59,370 nucleotides of DNA from IMG/VR virus record IMGVR_UViG_3300017917_005063, positions 1-59,370 of that record; one strand, written 5' to 3'. Both the position numbers and the translations under genes were made by a program. This DNA comes from a virus. Under the pieces are notes generated by a model that saw only the letters and a program-made list of their open reading frames with translations, was not told the DNA's origin and ran no database searches. Shown here in pieces: positions 25,014 through 35,407 of the stretch; position 1 is the stretch's first letter; each line of letters starts with the position of its first letter.

Positions 25014-26371
25014 CTTATTTAATACCTAGTGGCAAAACTGCAATAGATAAATATGATAATAGGACAGTAAATACTGAAAAAGTATTGCCAAGACTTGATA
25101 TGCAACTTCTTGCATCAAATTTGCAATATTTAGCTGAAATAACTCAAGGTTATTCGCTATCTGGAAATGAAGGATATGCTCAGGCACAAAATTTATTATC
25201 AACAATTACTGTTGGTAATTATGCCGATTACTCTAATGCTTTGTCTAAAATGATTTCAACATTAGTGGCTCATAGAAATTTTTTAGATGTTGATCCAAGC
25301 TCGACTGCAAATGCAATTATACTTATAAAATCTAAAATTACAACAGAAGATGCTCCAAGTGGAGTTGGCAATTTTACTAGAGAGGAAGAACTGCCTTTTA
25401 AATTTAAAAGTAATTTATCTTTTACTTTTAAGGCAAAAGATACAAATACTGGTGCTGTTACTGTTAATATTGTTGGTTTAAATGGTTTAAGTGGCTCTAT
25501 TCCTTTAAAAAATCAAGATGGAACTACTTTATTGCCAAATGATATTATTCAAAATTATATTTACGAAATTACAAGTGACACTGTTAATAATTGTTTTATT
25601 CTTACACCTCACTTAAGAAAAGCAACTAATTTAGTTCAGGGAATTAGTTATATTTATAATCCAATAACTATTGCTAATAATTCAACCGATGCCAACAATG
25701 ATATAGATTTTTCTGCTGGCAATTTTCAATTTGCTGATGGCTCAGGACAGGCTATTTTATCTGCAATAACTAAAAGATTAGATGCTTCGTGGACTGCTGG
25801 CACTAATCAAGGAGGTTTAGATACAGGAACAAAAGCTAATTCTACTTGGTATCATTGCTATGCAATATATAACCCTACAAGCGGAATAAGTGATGCTATA
25901 TTTTCAACAAATGCAACAAGTCCATCTTTGCCAACTGGTTTTACTAAATATAAGTATCAAGGCTCTGTTTATACAAATACCAGTGGCAATATAGTTCCAT
26001 TTACTCAAAAAGATAAATTTTTTGAGTGGAAGCAACCTATTTTTGAATCAAGCGGAACATTGAGCGGAACAATTACTCACACAATAACTGTGCCAAATGT
26101 TTCTGTTTTGGCTAATATAAGTATGATAGGGTCTGGTGGTAGCGGTCAAACCGTAGCTCGTGTTAGTATTGTTGGAAATAATGCAACATCTAGTAGCAAT
26201 GCTAATGATTTTGCTATTGCTTTTCTTTCTGGACAATGGGATGGGCCTGGCAGTGCAACAAAATTAATTTTAACAACTAATAGAACTATCAAATCAACAA
26301 CTGTTTATAGTATAGGCTCTAGCTCATATTACGAGTTATCAACGTTTGGTTATTACAATTTAGCATTATAA
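25010..26371 (+). CDS. Tail fibre/receptor-binding protein
   Basis: The frame gives 453 residues. The C-terminal half has the fibre motif STWYHCYAIYNPTSGISDAI followed by FSTNATSPSLPTGFTKYKY and GSVYTNTSGNI, found in many phage tail fibres, and ends in a Ser/Gly/Thr-rich beta domain. The N-terminus probably docks to the baseplate. It overlaps the gp48-like gene by 4 nt. Confidence 0.7.
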   Translation: MTYLIPSGKTAIDKYDNRTVNTEKVLPRLDMQLLASNLQYLAEITQGYSLSGNEGYAQAQNLLSTITVGNYADYSNALSKMISTLVAHRNFLDVDPSSTANAIILIKSKITTEDAPSGVGNFTREEELPFKFKSNLSFTFKAKDTNTGAVTVNIVGLNGLSGSIPLKNQDGTTLLPNDIIQNYIYEITSDTVNNCFILTPHLRKATNLVQGISYIYNPITIANNSTDANNDIDFSAGNFQFADGSGQAILSAITKRLDASWTAGTNQGGLDTGTKANSTWYHCYAIYNPTSGISDAIFSTNATSPSLPTGFTKYKYQGSVYTNTSGNIVPFTQKDKFFEWKQPIFESSGTLSGTITHTITVPNVSVLANISMIGSGGSGQTVARVSIVGNNATSSSNANDFAIAFLSGQWDGPGSATKLILTTNRTIKSTTVYSIGSSSYYELSTFGYYNLAL

Positions 26372-26376
26372 AACAT

Positions 26377-26916
26377 ATGACAAAAATTTATTTACAAAAC
26401 CCTGAAAAAACTCAAGTCGCAGTTTTTGATAACGAAAATCAAATCGGAGCTGGCTTTATCAATTGGATAAAACTAACTCAAGACGAGATAGCACAATTTT
26501 TACTAAAAGAAGCTAAAAATAACAAGCAAAAAGAACTTGATGCTTATTATAACAACAATCAAAATGATTGCTGGGTTTTTAAAGTATTTACTAATAATGC
26601 CAATTCAAAAGGGACTTATGCTTCTCTAACAAGAGATGCTGATTTTTTTGCTAAATTGTTGCCTGCGGCAAGAGGTAAAATAATACAAATATTTGACGAT
26701 AATAATCAAATTATTGATTATAGTTTATCTATTGAAAAAGCCGATAATTTGAATTATAAGATCAATATTAACAACGGAACTTTGTTAAAAGCAAAAAAAA
26801 TCGATTTAGAAAATCAAATTTTGCTTGCAAAAGATATTGCAACTTTAAATAATATCAATATTGTGAATGAATTGCAAAATGCCGTTTCAAGACAAATTAA
26901 CCTAGAGGAGATATAA
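26377..26916 (+). CDS. Tail fibre assembly-type protein
   Basis: The frame gives 179 residues. A beta N-terminus (MTKIYLQNPEKTQVAVFDNE) is followed by KELDAYYNNNQND, CWVFKVFTN, SLTRDADFFAKLLPAA and a helical end. A similar 'ERDADLYTAIKPLA' segment occurs in the gene at 33922. Both follow a fibre gene, which fits fibre chaperones or attachment proteins. It ends TAATG into the next gene. Confidence 0.5.
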   Translation: MTKIYLQNPEKTQVAVFDNENQIGAGFINWIKLTQDEIAQFLLKEAKNNKQKELDAYYNNNQNDCWVFKVFTNNANSKGTYASLTRDADFFAKLLPAARGKIIQIFDDNNQIIDYSLSIEKADNLNYKININNGTLLKAKKIDLENQILLAKDIATLNNINIVNELQNAVSRQINLEEI

Positions 26917-27038
26917 TGTTAAAAAAAGGTAAATCACAAAAAGTTATTTCTTATAACATAAAACAAGAAATAAAAGCAGGCAAAAGCCAAAAACAAGCTG
27001 TTGCTATTGCATTAAGTAAAACTAAAAAGAAAAAATAA
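26916..27038 (+). CDS. 40-aa basic phage protein (KQAVAIALS motif)
   Basis: A 40-codon frame starts on the last base of the previous stop and has a GAGGAG ribosome site inside that gene. The protein is very basic. The segment IKQEIKAGKSQKQAVAIALS matches a short, widely distributed phage and plasmid motif ('aGKpqKQAvAIAl') of unknown function. Nothing else fills this gap and the signals are good. Confidence 0.65.
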   Translation: MLKKGKSQKVISYNIKQEIKAGKSQKQAVAIALSKTKKKK

Positions 27039-27040
27039 TT

Positions 27041-27436
27041 ATGCCAATAATAAAATCACCTGATCAAAAATCAATTGGAATATTAATTAACTCATCAAGT
27101 CCACAAGTTGCAAATTGTAGTCAGGAAGAATTTGTATTTAATTCAAATCTTAATTCTTTAAATGGTTTTCCATTAAGTGAAACTAATTTTGTTGAATTTG
27201 GTGTGGAAATTTCTAATACTGGTCTTTTTGTTGAATTTTATAGATATTTAGATGTTGGTAATTTATCACAAATAACTCCAATTACTTTTAACCCAAAGAC
27301 TTTAGATAAAGTTGTTATTAGCCAAAGTATGGGTGGATTAGCATTAAGTAATAATGCTTTTAAAGGCAAGTTAATTTTTAAAGCTAGTCAAATACTTACT
27401 GGAAATCAATTTATTTCAATTATTTTTGTATGGTAG
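27041..27436 (+). CDS. Hypothetical tail-region protein
   Basis: The frame gives 131 residues, beta-rich and Ser/Asn/Phe-rich, without recognised motif. It begins 2 nt after the 40-aa gene and lies between fibre genes, so a structural role is plausible. It overlaps the next small gene by 7 nt. Confidence 0.5.
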   Translation: MPIIKSPDQKSIGILINSSSPQVANCSQEEFVFNSNLNSLNGFPLSETNFVEFGVEISNTGLFVEFYRYLDVGNLSQITPITFNPKTLDKVVISQSMGGLALSNNAFKGKLIFKASQILTGNQFISIIFVW

Positions 27437-27594
27437 TAGAGTCAATAATTATACCAATTATTAATACTGTAATTTTACCTGTTGTTGTTTTAACAACTGA
27501 TAATAATCCCACTCCATCAAATAGTGTTCTTTTATTAGAAAGTGGTTCTCAAATGTTACTTGAAAATAGCTCATCAATTTTATTGGAACAATAA
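27430..27594 (+). CDS. 54-aa protein with LLLESGS-type end
   Basis: ATG 27430 overlaps the previous stop (ATGGTAG). The 54 residues comprise a hydrophobic N-terminal half (about 5-22, Ile/Val/Leu) and a C-terminal half with two copies of a 'LLLExxS' motif, LLLESGS and LLENSSS. Such motifs are found in short phage structural proteins. It ends 2 nt before the giant fibre gene. Confidence 0.5.
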   Translation: MVVESIIIPIINTVILPVVVLTTDNNPTPSNSVLLLESGSQMLLENSSSILLEQ

Positions 27595-27596
27595 AT

Positions 27597-30500
27597 ATGA
27601 CAGATAAAAAGATTAGTGAATTAATAATAGCATCGGTTTTGCCAGATAATAGTTTAATACCGATTGCTAATGGCACAAATAACTTTTCTATACCATCAAC
27701 ATCAATTTTAAGACCAGAAAAATTATTAAGTGAATTTGATACTGAAATTAAAAAACAAACAGTTAGGGAAAATATTGGAGTTTATGGTATAACAGAAAGT
27801 TTTTCTCAAACACAAGTTACTACATTATTAGATGAAAAAGCTATAAAACAAAAAAACGATCCAAATGGTTTTTGGAATGCCTCAACAGAAATTTCTTTAT
27901 CTTGGAATGAAACAACAAGAACATTAACAGTAAATAAAATTGGTGCAGAATTTTCATTCTTTATTCGTGGTGATAAATATACTAAAACAGTAAGTGAAAC
28001 TATAACAATTCCAAATACAACTGGTTCATATTTTATTTACTATGATTTAGTAAGTGGAGTTCCTACTTTGCAATATCAAACAAGTTTTAGCTCTGATTTA
28101 ATATTACAAAAATGTTATGTTGCTTTTGTATATTGGAATTCAACTCAATCTATTTCTGTTCCTGATCTGCAAATTGAAACTCACGGCTCATCTATGTCTG
28201 GAGATGATCATTTATATAATCATACAACAACAGGAACAGCATTTGTAAGTGGTCTTGCATTATCTCTTGATACTACTGGAACTGGATCAACAGATAATCA
28301 AGCAAGATTTATTGGTGCAAGTGGAGTTATTGCCGATGAAGATTTGCAACATACAATTACTGCAAAAAACATAACAGATAATTTTCCAATAATTTATCGT
28401 GTAGGTAATGAATGGAGGGCAAATAAAACTTCAAATTTTGTTACGATAAAAGGGACAAATTTACCTTATTACAATCAAAATAATGCTGGCACTTGGCAAT
28501 TAACAGAAATGACTAATAATAAATATGGTGTAATATACATATTTGCAAGTCCAGGGCTAACCAATAAATGGTTTATTTTGATGGGTCAAAATCAATACGA
28601 TAATGTTAATTCTGCCACTAATGCCGCTAAATTATATCCTGATTTAGGAAATTTACCATTACAAGAATTTAAACTTGTTGGGTCTGCAATTTTTCAAGCA
28701 AGCAATTCATTTCCAAATACATCAAAATCTGCTTTACAAAAACTTTCTAGCGGAGTTGATTATTATGACTGGAGAAAAACTAGCATTGCTGGGCAAGAAG
28801 CCAGTATTTTATCATCAGATATTGTAAATCTTAGTAATCAAATAAATACTGTTAATACTACATTAACAGATCAAATAAACACTGTTAATACTACATTAGG
28901 AACACAAATATCTGGATTAGATAATTCTAAAGCTGATAAATTAACAACTATTACCGCAACTAATGGATTAAATATATCTAGCGGTGGAACATTAGGTCAA
29001 AATACAAATATTACTGGAATAGATGCAACAATAAGTAATAAAGGTGTAGTGCAATTATCTAATAACGAAGGAAATAGTGAAGTTCTTGCAATAACACAAA
29101 AAGGATTAGATAATTTTTTAAATGGCACAAATTTAAAAGAAAAAACAGAAGATATTATTTCGAATTTAATTCAAGATACAACTAGTATTAAAAAAACTTA
29201 CGATGACTTAAATAATCAAATTACTTTTAATCTTGCAAAATCTCAAAATTCATTAACGGTTGATTTAACAGATGATATTACAATTAATGGAGGAATAAAA
29301 GCTGAGGTAAAAGATAATTCTATTACAAATTCAAAAATTAAATCAACTGCTGATATTGAAACAAGCAAAATAAAACAAATAACAATCAATCCCAATACTA
29401 ACACTCCTACTAATAATTCTACTCAGGAACAATTAAATAATAGTTTTGCTGGTAATATTGCAAATCGCATCCCTAAAGTCCCCACTGCGACAGTAAATAA
29501 TTTTGCAATATTTGATCTTAATGGTAATGTTGTTGACAGCCTAAAGAATGCGAGTAGTTTTGAGCCAGCTGATGCTACGATATTAAAAGAAGCTGAAGTT
29601 GTTAATAATCTAACAAGCACGGCAACAAATTTACCACTCTCTGCAAATCAAGGCAAGGTTTTGCAAGATAATAAACTAAATATTACTGATGCCCCTGCCA
29701 CTGCTATTACTGCAGTTGGCGGTGTTTTAACCGATACTAATTCAATTGATTTTGTTTATACAGCAAGCCCACAGAAAATCGAGGCAAATATAAGAACAAC
29801 TAACTCAAGTAAAATTAGCATCACAACAGTACCTAACGGAATTCAAGGCAATATAGTTGCTGACAGTTTAGTTAATGCTGATATTAATAATAATGCAAAT
29901 ATTGCCGCATCAAAAATACAAAGCGGAACTTTAGCATCAAATACAAACGATATTGCTAATAATGATTTATTATCCGATGTTATTAATAAAACTTCTTCAC
30001 TGTTACCGATTTTTAACAATACTGCTGGAAAATATTTATCTGCAAATAAAACTTGGTCAGACTTAAATCAAAATGCTGTTGGAATAAGTAGTGATATAAG
30101 AAGAGATGCAAGTGACAATATTGTTTTATCCGATCAGGCAAGCACAGATCTAGGAACTCAAACAGATTTAACTGTAAGACTTGGCAATACAAGGACATCA
30201 TCAACAAAAGGTGGAAATCTAATATTGCAACCAAGCAACGGTACTGCGGGAAGCGGAGATGTTGCTATACAAGTTGCACCAAACTCAATTCCGCCTATTG
30301 ACATTGATACGAAGACAAATTATTCAAATGTTAATATACAGAATGCTAGTTTTTCACATACTGTTAACTCTGGCAAAACTAATAGATTGTTGCTATTATT
30401 TATTACTTATCCAGCCACAGTTTCAGTTACTTCTGTAACTTATGGCGGTGTTGCTATGTCAACATTGTTAACAACTACTTCTGTTGATGTAAAGTTGCAA

Positions 30501-33500
30501 ACATATTATTTAATTAATCCGACCGTAGGCACTGCCAACATTGTTATTAATCGAAATGCAACTAATAGTATTGCGGCAACTGCAATAAATTTTTCAAATA
30601 TTAACCAAAGCACACCAATTTCAGGAAACGTTGGGACATGGAGTAATTCTCAAGTCACAAGTGCATTGCTTAATATAAGTAGCGGTCAAAATAAAATACC
30701 AATCTCCGCTATTTCAACAATCAATGCACTCGTTACAATCCCATCTGACCAATCTCAATTGTCTATTAATGTAACTGGAGCGCAAGAAGTTTTATCATCT
30801 TCTTACAAAATTTCAAATTTAACTAATACATCTTTATCTTATAATTTTCCACTTAGCACATTTGCCATGCAGGCTTTTGCTTTAAATCCAATAGCAAACA
30901 ATTCGCTAGGCACGATGCAGAATACTGCAGTTTTTAATGCTCAAGGAGTAAATGGAAACTTTGTTAAAAAAACCTCGGTATATGATACTGCACAGAATTT
31001 AGTTTTAACAGAAGATCAGGCTCAAAATTTAATTTTTACAAATTTAGTTGGTGCAAATTCAACAATAAAATTGCCGAATGCAACTAGAATGTCCGTAGGC
31101 ACAACCTATGTAATTACAAATAATAATATATCTACAGTTACAGTCAGTAGTAGTGATGATGTAGTATTGGGAACAATTACAGGAGTAAATAAGCAAATTA
31201 GTTTTGTTTTAACAAACAATCTTAATACTGCTGGGACTTGGATTATTGACCCAATAATATCAAGGGGAAATGTTAGCGATTTAGAATTTTCAACACTTGA
31301 TGGAATATCTACAGCATCAACGATACAGAGCCAAATTGACGGAAAGTTATCAATTAGTTTAAAAGGTGTCGCTAATGGCTTGGCAGAACTTGGCTCAGAC
31401 GGTAAAGTTCCTGCAGCTCAATTACCTGCCGCTGTCGATGAAATATTAGAATATAGCAATATATCTCTTTTTCCGCCAATTGGTGAAACAAATAAAATTT
31501 ATCTTGCTTTAGATACTAATATAATGTATCGTTGGAGTGGCTCTCAGTATATTGAAATATCATCTTCCCTTGCTCTTGGCGAAACATCATCAACTGCTTA
31601 TCGAGGAGATAGAGGTAAAATAGCTTATGATCACTCGCAAACTTCTGGAAATCCACATAATACAACTAAGGCAGATATTGGGCTCGGCAATGTTGACAAT
31701 ACTAGCGATTTGAATAAACCAATTTCTATTGCTACTCAAACTGCTTTAAATGATAAGTTTGGCAAGACAACAAATAACGAATTTAATGTATTAACTGCGA
31801 AAGCCAAGATTGTTGATGGAGATGTTTTACCAATAGAAGATAGCGCAGCTAGTTTTAGTAAGAAAAAATCGTCTCTTTCGACTATTTCAAGTTATGTATA
31901 TAGTAAAGCAAGCTCAAAAAAGATTATTTATTTGTCTCCCACTGGACTTGATACTAATAGCGGTTTCTCTCAAGAAACTGCAGTTTTAACTCTAACAAAA
32001 GCACTAGAATTAGCTGGAAATGCTGGTAATCAAATTGAGGTATTGCCCGGAACTTATCCCGGAGATTATACAATAACAGAACAGAATATTAGTATTGTTG
32101 GCTCAAATAATGAAACAAGAGGTATTTGCAATTTTACGGGAACTTTAACATTAAATAATACAGCGGCATCAAGTCAATCTTTAACAGGCTTATCATTAGC
32201 TACCGTTAATAACACAGGAAACGGTGGAGTTTATATAGAGAATTGCACGATTAATACAGCCCTTTCTAATTCTACGAGTGGTTATATGCAAGTAGAACGT
32301 TGTGATATGGGAGCTGCTCCGATCAATATAACTGGAGCTGGTAATAAGAACTTTCTTGCTTGCAATGGCGGTATCTACACAATAAACAATGCTTCGGCAA
32401 TTCTTAATGTAAAAGATTGTTTAACAGTTGTATTCCCTACTCTTACAAGTGGCATTCTAGCTATTAGCAATGCAATTATTTATTCAATAATAAATGGCGA
32501 CTTTGCTATTAATACTAGTAGCGGATCAATATTATATTTATCGAACTGCAGTATTATCAACGAAGATAAAACTCCAGCTAAAATTAATATAAGAACAGGA
32601 TCTTTTTATTCATTTTGTAATATTAATTACGACAGAGCAAACTCCACACTAAATGGAACAAATCTAAACAGAGAGTTTAATTTTGACAATATAAGAGCTA
32701 ATATTATAAACGGCATTAGCAATACCGCTTTGCAATATATATCAACATTATCTTCTGATGCTCAAACACAACTAAATAATAAACAACCTCTTGCCAATAA
32801 TTTGACTAATTTAGCAAATATGGCTCAGCCTACTGGTGCAGATAGCAACAAATTTATTTCAGTTAATTCTTCTGGCTCTTTTCAATTAGGAACAGCATCT
32901 GGAAACGGTAATGTTTCCGCTACTGGACTAACTGGAGTAACTGGTAAATTAGCAATGTTTCAGAACGGCACAGGAACACTTATTGCAGATCCGTCAAATG
33001 CTACAGCCGAACAAAGACAAGCAAATGCAAGATTATTAAAACTTCCTGGAATATTTACAACAACAGAAGTTGCAAGTTTAACTTGGCTAGAAAACGATAT
33101 TATTTACAACTCAACTGCAAATAAACTTTTGAGATATACATCTTCTGCAACTTGGGTTGATGCTAATGCAAATATTGGCGATTATAAAGATGTTATTGAT
33201 ACAACACAAGCATGGGGCTGGAGAAACTGCAATAGTCAAGAAATATCTAGGACTTCATACCCAGAGGCATTCGTATTACTTGGAGTTCAGTTTGGAGAAG
33301 GAAACGGCACGACAACTTTTAATTTACCTGACTTTAGGGGTAAAGTCACGGGATATACTGGAACTGGAACATTTACAGAAACATTTCTACCGACTGCAAT
33401 TAACACATCGACAGATATAATAACAGTTAGCTCTGGAAATGCTTTGGAAAATGGAGTTGCAGTAGTTATGACGACAACTGGAACATTGCCTCAAGGCATT

Positions 33501-33920
33501 ACAGCTGGCACTACTTATTATGTCATTAAAGTCACTGCAACAACAATTAAATTAGCAACAAGTTTAACTAATGTGCAAAATGCAAATGGTATTAATTTTG
33601 TCACAACTGGGAGTGGTGTTGGCACTGGTGTTCATAAACTTACAACAACATTAACAACAAGGTCGTTGGGAAATAAAGCTGGTGAAGAAGAAACTATTTT
33701 AACACCAGATGAAATGCCTCCACATACTCATGGGCTTTACGGCGACTCTGGATCTGGAATAGGAGGTAATGCAAGTACTGATAGAGTATTATTAAATGAT
33801 GACGGAGCATCAAAAAATAATTATGTAAAAGAAACTGCAAGTACTGGTGGAAATTTAAAGCATAATAATATGCAACCTACACTCTTTGGAGCAACAAAAC
33901 AAATATTTTTGGGGAGATAA
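27597..33920 (+). CDS. Giant tail fibre with collar domain
   Basis: The frame gives 2107 residues. The N-terminus (about 1-60, KKISELIIASVLPDNSLIPI) is the phage attachment type. Long beta-rich repeats follow. Near 1345 comes NPHNTTKADIGLGNVDNTSD, the standard tail-fibre repeat. From about 1440 a parallel beta-helix begins with YLSPTGLDTNSGFSQETAVL. The C-terminus has a tail collar domain (WGWRNCNSQEISRTSYPEAF, LPDFRGKV, then DEMPPHTHG near 2040) and ends MQPTLFGATKQIFLGR. It is probably the host-specificity factor, possibly with polysaccharide-cleaving or -binding activity in the helix. Confidence 0.85.
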   Translation: MTDKKISELIIASVLPDNSLIPIANGTNNFSIPSTSILRPEKLLSEFDTEIKKQTVRENIGVYGITESFSQTQVTTLLDEKAIKQKNDPNGFWNASTEISLSWNETTRTLTVNKIGAEFSFFIRGDKYTKTVSETITIPNTTGSYFIYYDLVSGVPTLQYQTSFSSDLILQKCYVAFVYWNSTQSISVPDLQIETHGSSMSGDDHLYNHTTTGTAFVSGLALSLDTTGTGSTDNQARFIGASGVIADEDLQHTITAKNITDNFPIIYRVGNEWRANKTSNFVTIKGTNLPYYNQNNAGTWQLTEMTNNKYGVIYIFASPGLTNKWFILMGQNQYDNVNSATNAAKLYPDLGNLPLQEFKLVGSAIFQASNSFPNTSKSALQKLSSGVDYYDWRKTSIAGQEASILSSDIVNLSNQINTVNTTLTDQINTVNTTLGTQISGLDNSKADKLTTITATNGLNISSGGTLGQNTNITGIDATISNKGVVQLSNNEGNSEVLAITQKGLDNFLNGTNLKEKTEDIISNLIQDTTSIKKTYDDLNNQITFNLAKSQNSLTVDLTDDITINGGIKAEVKDNSITNSKIKSTADIETSKIKQITINPNTNTPTNNSTQEQLNNSFAGNIANRIPKVPTATVNNFAIFDLNGNVVDSLKNASSFEPADATILKEAEVVNNLTSTATNLPLSANQGKVLQDNKLNITDAPATAITAVGGVLTDTNSIDFVYTASPQKIEANIRTTNSSKISITTVPNGIQGNIVADSLVNADINNNANIAASKIQSGTLASNTNDIANNDLLSDVINKTSSLLPIFNNTAGKYLSANKTWSDLNQNAVGISSDIRRDASDNIVLSDQASTDLGTQTDLTVRLGNTRTSSTKGGNLILQPSNGTAGSGDVAIQVAPNSIPPIDIDTKTNYSNVNIQNASFSHTVNSGKTNRLLLLFITYPATVSVTSVTYGGVAMSTLLTTTSVDVKLQTYYLINPTVGTANIVINRNATNSIAATAINFSNINQSTPISGNVGTWSNSQVTSALLNISSGQNKIPISAISTINALVTIPSDQSQLSINVTGAQEVLSSSYKISNLTNTSLSYNFPLSTFAMQAFALNPIANNSLGTMQNTAVFNAQGVNGNFVKKTSVYDTAQNLVLTEDQAQNLIFTNLVGANSTIKLPNATRMSVGTTYVITNNNISTVTVSSSDDVVLGTITGVNKQISFVLTNNLNTAGTWIIDPIISRGNVSDLEFSTLDGISTASTIQSQIDGKLSISLKGVANGLAELGSDGKVPAAQLPAAVDEILEYSNISLFPPIGETNKIYLALDTNIMYRWSGSQYIEISSSLALGETSSTAYRGDRGKIAYDHSQTSGNPHNTTKADIGLGNVDNTSDLNKPISIATQTALNDKFGKTTNNEFNVLTAKAKIVDGDVLPIEDSAASFSKKKSSLSTISSYVYSKASSKKIIYLSPTGLDTNSGFSQETAVLTLTKALELAGNAGNQIEVLPGTYPGDYTITEQNISIVGSNNETRGICNFTGTLTLNNTAASSQSLTGLSLATVNNTGNGGVYIENCTINTALSNSTSGYMQVERCDMGAAPINITGAGNKNFLACNGGIYTINNASAILNVKDCLTVVFPTLTSGILAISNAIIYSIINGDFAINTSSGSILYLSNCSIINEDKTPAKINIRTGSFYSFCNINYDRANSTLNGTNLNREFNFDNIRANIINGISNTALQYISTLSSDAQTQLNNKQPLANNLTNLANMAQPTGADSNKFISVNSSGSFQLGTASGNGNVSATGLTGVTGKLAMFQNGTGTLIADPSNATAEQRQANARLLKLPGIFTTTEVASLTWLENDIIYNSTANKLLRYTSSATWVDANANIGDYKDVIDTTQAWGWRNCNSQEISRTSYPEAFVLLGVQFGEGNGTTTFNLPDFRGKVTGYTGTGTFTETFLPTAINTSTDIITVSSGNALENGVAVVMTTTGTLPQGITAGTTYYVIKVTATTIKLATSLTNVQNANGINFVTTGSGVGTGVHKLTTTLTTRSLGNKAGEEETILTPDEMPPHTHGLYGDSGSGIGGNASTDRVLLNDDGASKNNYVKETASTGGNLKHNNMQPTLFGATKQIFLGR

Positions 33921-33921
33921 A

Positions 33922-34797
33922 ATGAAAATTGCAATTTTTAACTTAATAAATAATAAAAAAATTTTTCGCTCAATAATAGATGCACCAAAAATTGGAGACA
34001 GATATTTTACAATAGCAAACAGCACAGATATTTTGCCTGATATTTTGCCAAATATTAATCAGTATTTATCTTTTGAAAACGAAAACTGGGTTTTATATGA
34101 CAACGAACTGAGTGGTGTTTATTATAAAAAAAGCAACGGAGAAATCACTAATACACTTCTTGAAAGAGATGCTGATTTATATACTGCAATAAAGCCTTTA
34201 GCGACATTTAATGATGGGACAACACAAAGATTTAACGAAGAATTGCAAAATTGGGAATATATAGAAAAAGGCAACGAATTATTGGCTTTTGAGCTGCAAG
34301 ATTTAAAAAATAAAAAGATTGCAGAAATACAAAGTAATTATGAAAAATCTCAAAAAGTTTTGTTAAAAAATGGAAAAACTGTATTAATAAAAATCATGGG
34401 TCAAGAATACTCTGATTTGCAACGAGAATTTAATAAAAGCTCGTGGCGAGTAGACAAAACTGCAATCATTGTGATAAAAGATTTGAACGATCAAAAAAGG
34501 TATAAATTAGTAATTCCCAGATCTTTCGGGAAATTTTTACTAACAAAGATACAAGATTTATCTCAAAAAAACTTTTTTAAAAAAGAAATTGCAATGCAAA
34601 AAATAGAAAGAAATGAATTGACTTATGAAGAGATATATGATTTAAAAGTTGATTTTTCTTACGATAACGAAATCAATATCAATACAGAAGCTGATAACTA
34701 TATCAATGATGAATATTATAACATCAAGTATCCACTCGATGTTGAATTTGTTATTAACTCCGACAAACACTTTTTTACTGAATTAGATGCAAAATAA
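33922..34797 (+). CDS. Fibre assembly/attachment protein
   Basis: The frame gives 291 residues from ATG 33922, preceded by GGGGAGATAAA, a good ribosome site within the end of the fibre gene; an in-frame TTG 36 nt earlier is less likely. It shares LLERDADLYTAIKPLATF with the gene at 26377. The C-terminal 150 residues are Lys/Glu-rich helical. A role as fibre chaperone is inferred from position. Confidence 0.5.
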   Translation: MKIAIFNLINNKKIFRSIIDAPKIGDRYFTIANSTDILPDILPNINQYLSFENENWVLYDNELSGVYYKKSNGEITNTLLERDADLYTAIKPLATFNDGTTQRFNEELQNWEYIEKGNELLAFELQDLKNKKIAEIQSNYEKSQKVLLKNGKTVLIKIMGQEYSDLQREFNKSSWRVDKTAIIVIKDLNDQKRYKLVIPRSFGKFLLTKIQDLSQKNFFKKEIAMQKIERNELTYEEIYDLKVDFSYDNEININTEADNYINDEYYNIKYPLDVEFVINSDKHFFTELDAK

Positions 34798-35407
34798 GAA
34801 ATATTTATTCGATAATCTAAAAAACGGCGACCTTATCGGCTTTCACTTTAAAAGTTGGAAATATATTGCTGGTGTTTTTATTGGCAAAGTCACTGGCAAA
34901 ACTGGAAACAATTTAAAAGTTCCTGGCTTGGGTCACATTGGTATGATTGCTAATGTTAAAAGAGTTGAAAATATAGTCTTTTTTTCTTTTTGCGAATATC
35001 TAGTATCAAGTGGCAAAACTATCACAAATTACTCTATAATTAGAGATAAAGATGGTGATTACTTTATTGACAGTCATTTTAAAAGAAAAAATGTTGACAT
35101 TTATTATACAGAGATTAAAAAAGAGTTAACAGAAGAGGAATTAGATATTGTAAATTGTTTTTGGCAAAATCAAAAAGAATATTCTGTTATTAAAGCGATG
35201 CTTTCGCCAAATTGGGCTGAAAGAATATTAAAATTTGTTGGTATTAAAAAAAGCAATAAAGAAAATAACTTTTGCAGCGGCGGAATTTACGATTGTTTAA
35301 AACTTGCTGGAAGAAAATTTGATAAAAAGAATAATGCTCCAACTCCTGTTGAATTAATAAATAACAACATTTTTAATAAAACAACAAAAATATGTTTAGA
35401 TATCTAA
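34787..35407 (+). CDS. YiiX-like (NlpC/P60 superfamily) hydrolase
   Basis: The frame gives 206 residues. It has the permuted papain-like pattern: LKNGDLIGF at 11-19, GLGHIGMI with His near 50, and a C-terminal NFCSGGIYDCLKLAGRKF with Cys near 163, followed by APTPVELIN. Such enzymes cleave peptide or amide bonds in cell-wall or lipid substrates. No signal peptide is seen. It begins the lysis and envelope block and overlaps both neighbours, so wall degradation during entry or lysis is plausible. Confidence 0.65.
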   Translation: MQNKKYLFDNLKNGDLIGFHFKSWKYIAGVFIGKVTGKTGNNLKVPGLGHIGMIANVKRVENIVFFSFCEYLVSSGKTITNYSIIRDKDGDYFIDSHFKRKNVDIYYTEIKKELTEEELDIVNCFWQNQKEYSVIKAMLSPNWAERILKFVGIKKSNKENNFCSGGIYDCLKLAGRKFDKKNNAPTPVELINNNIFNKTTKICLDI

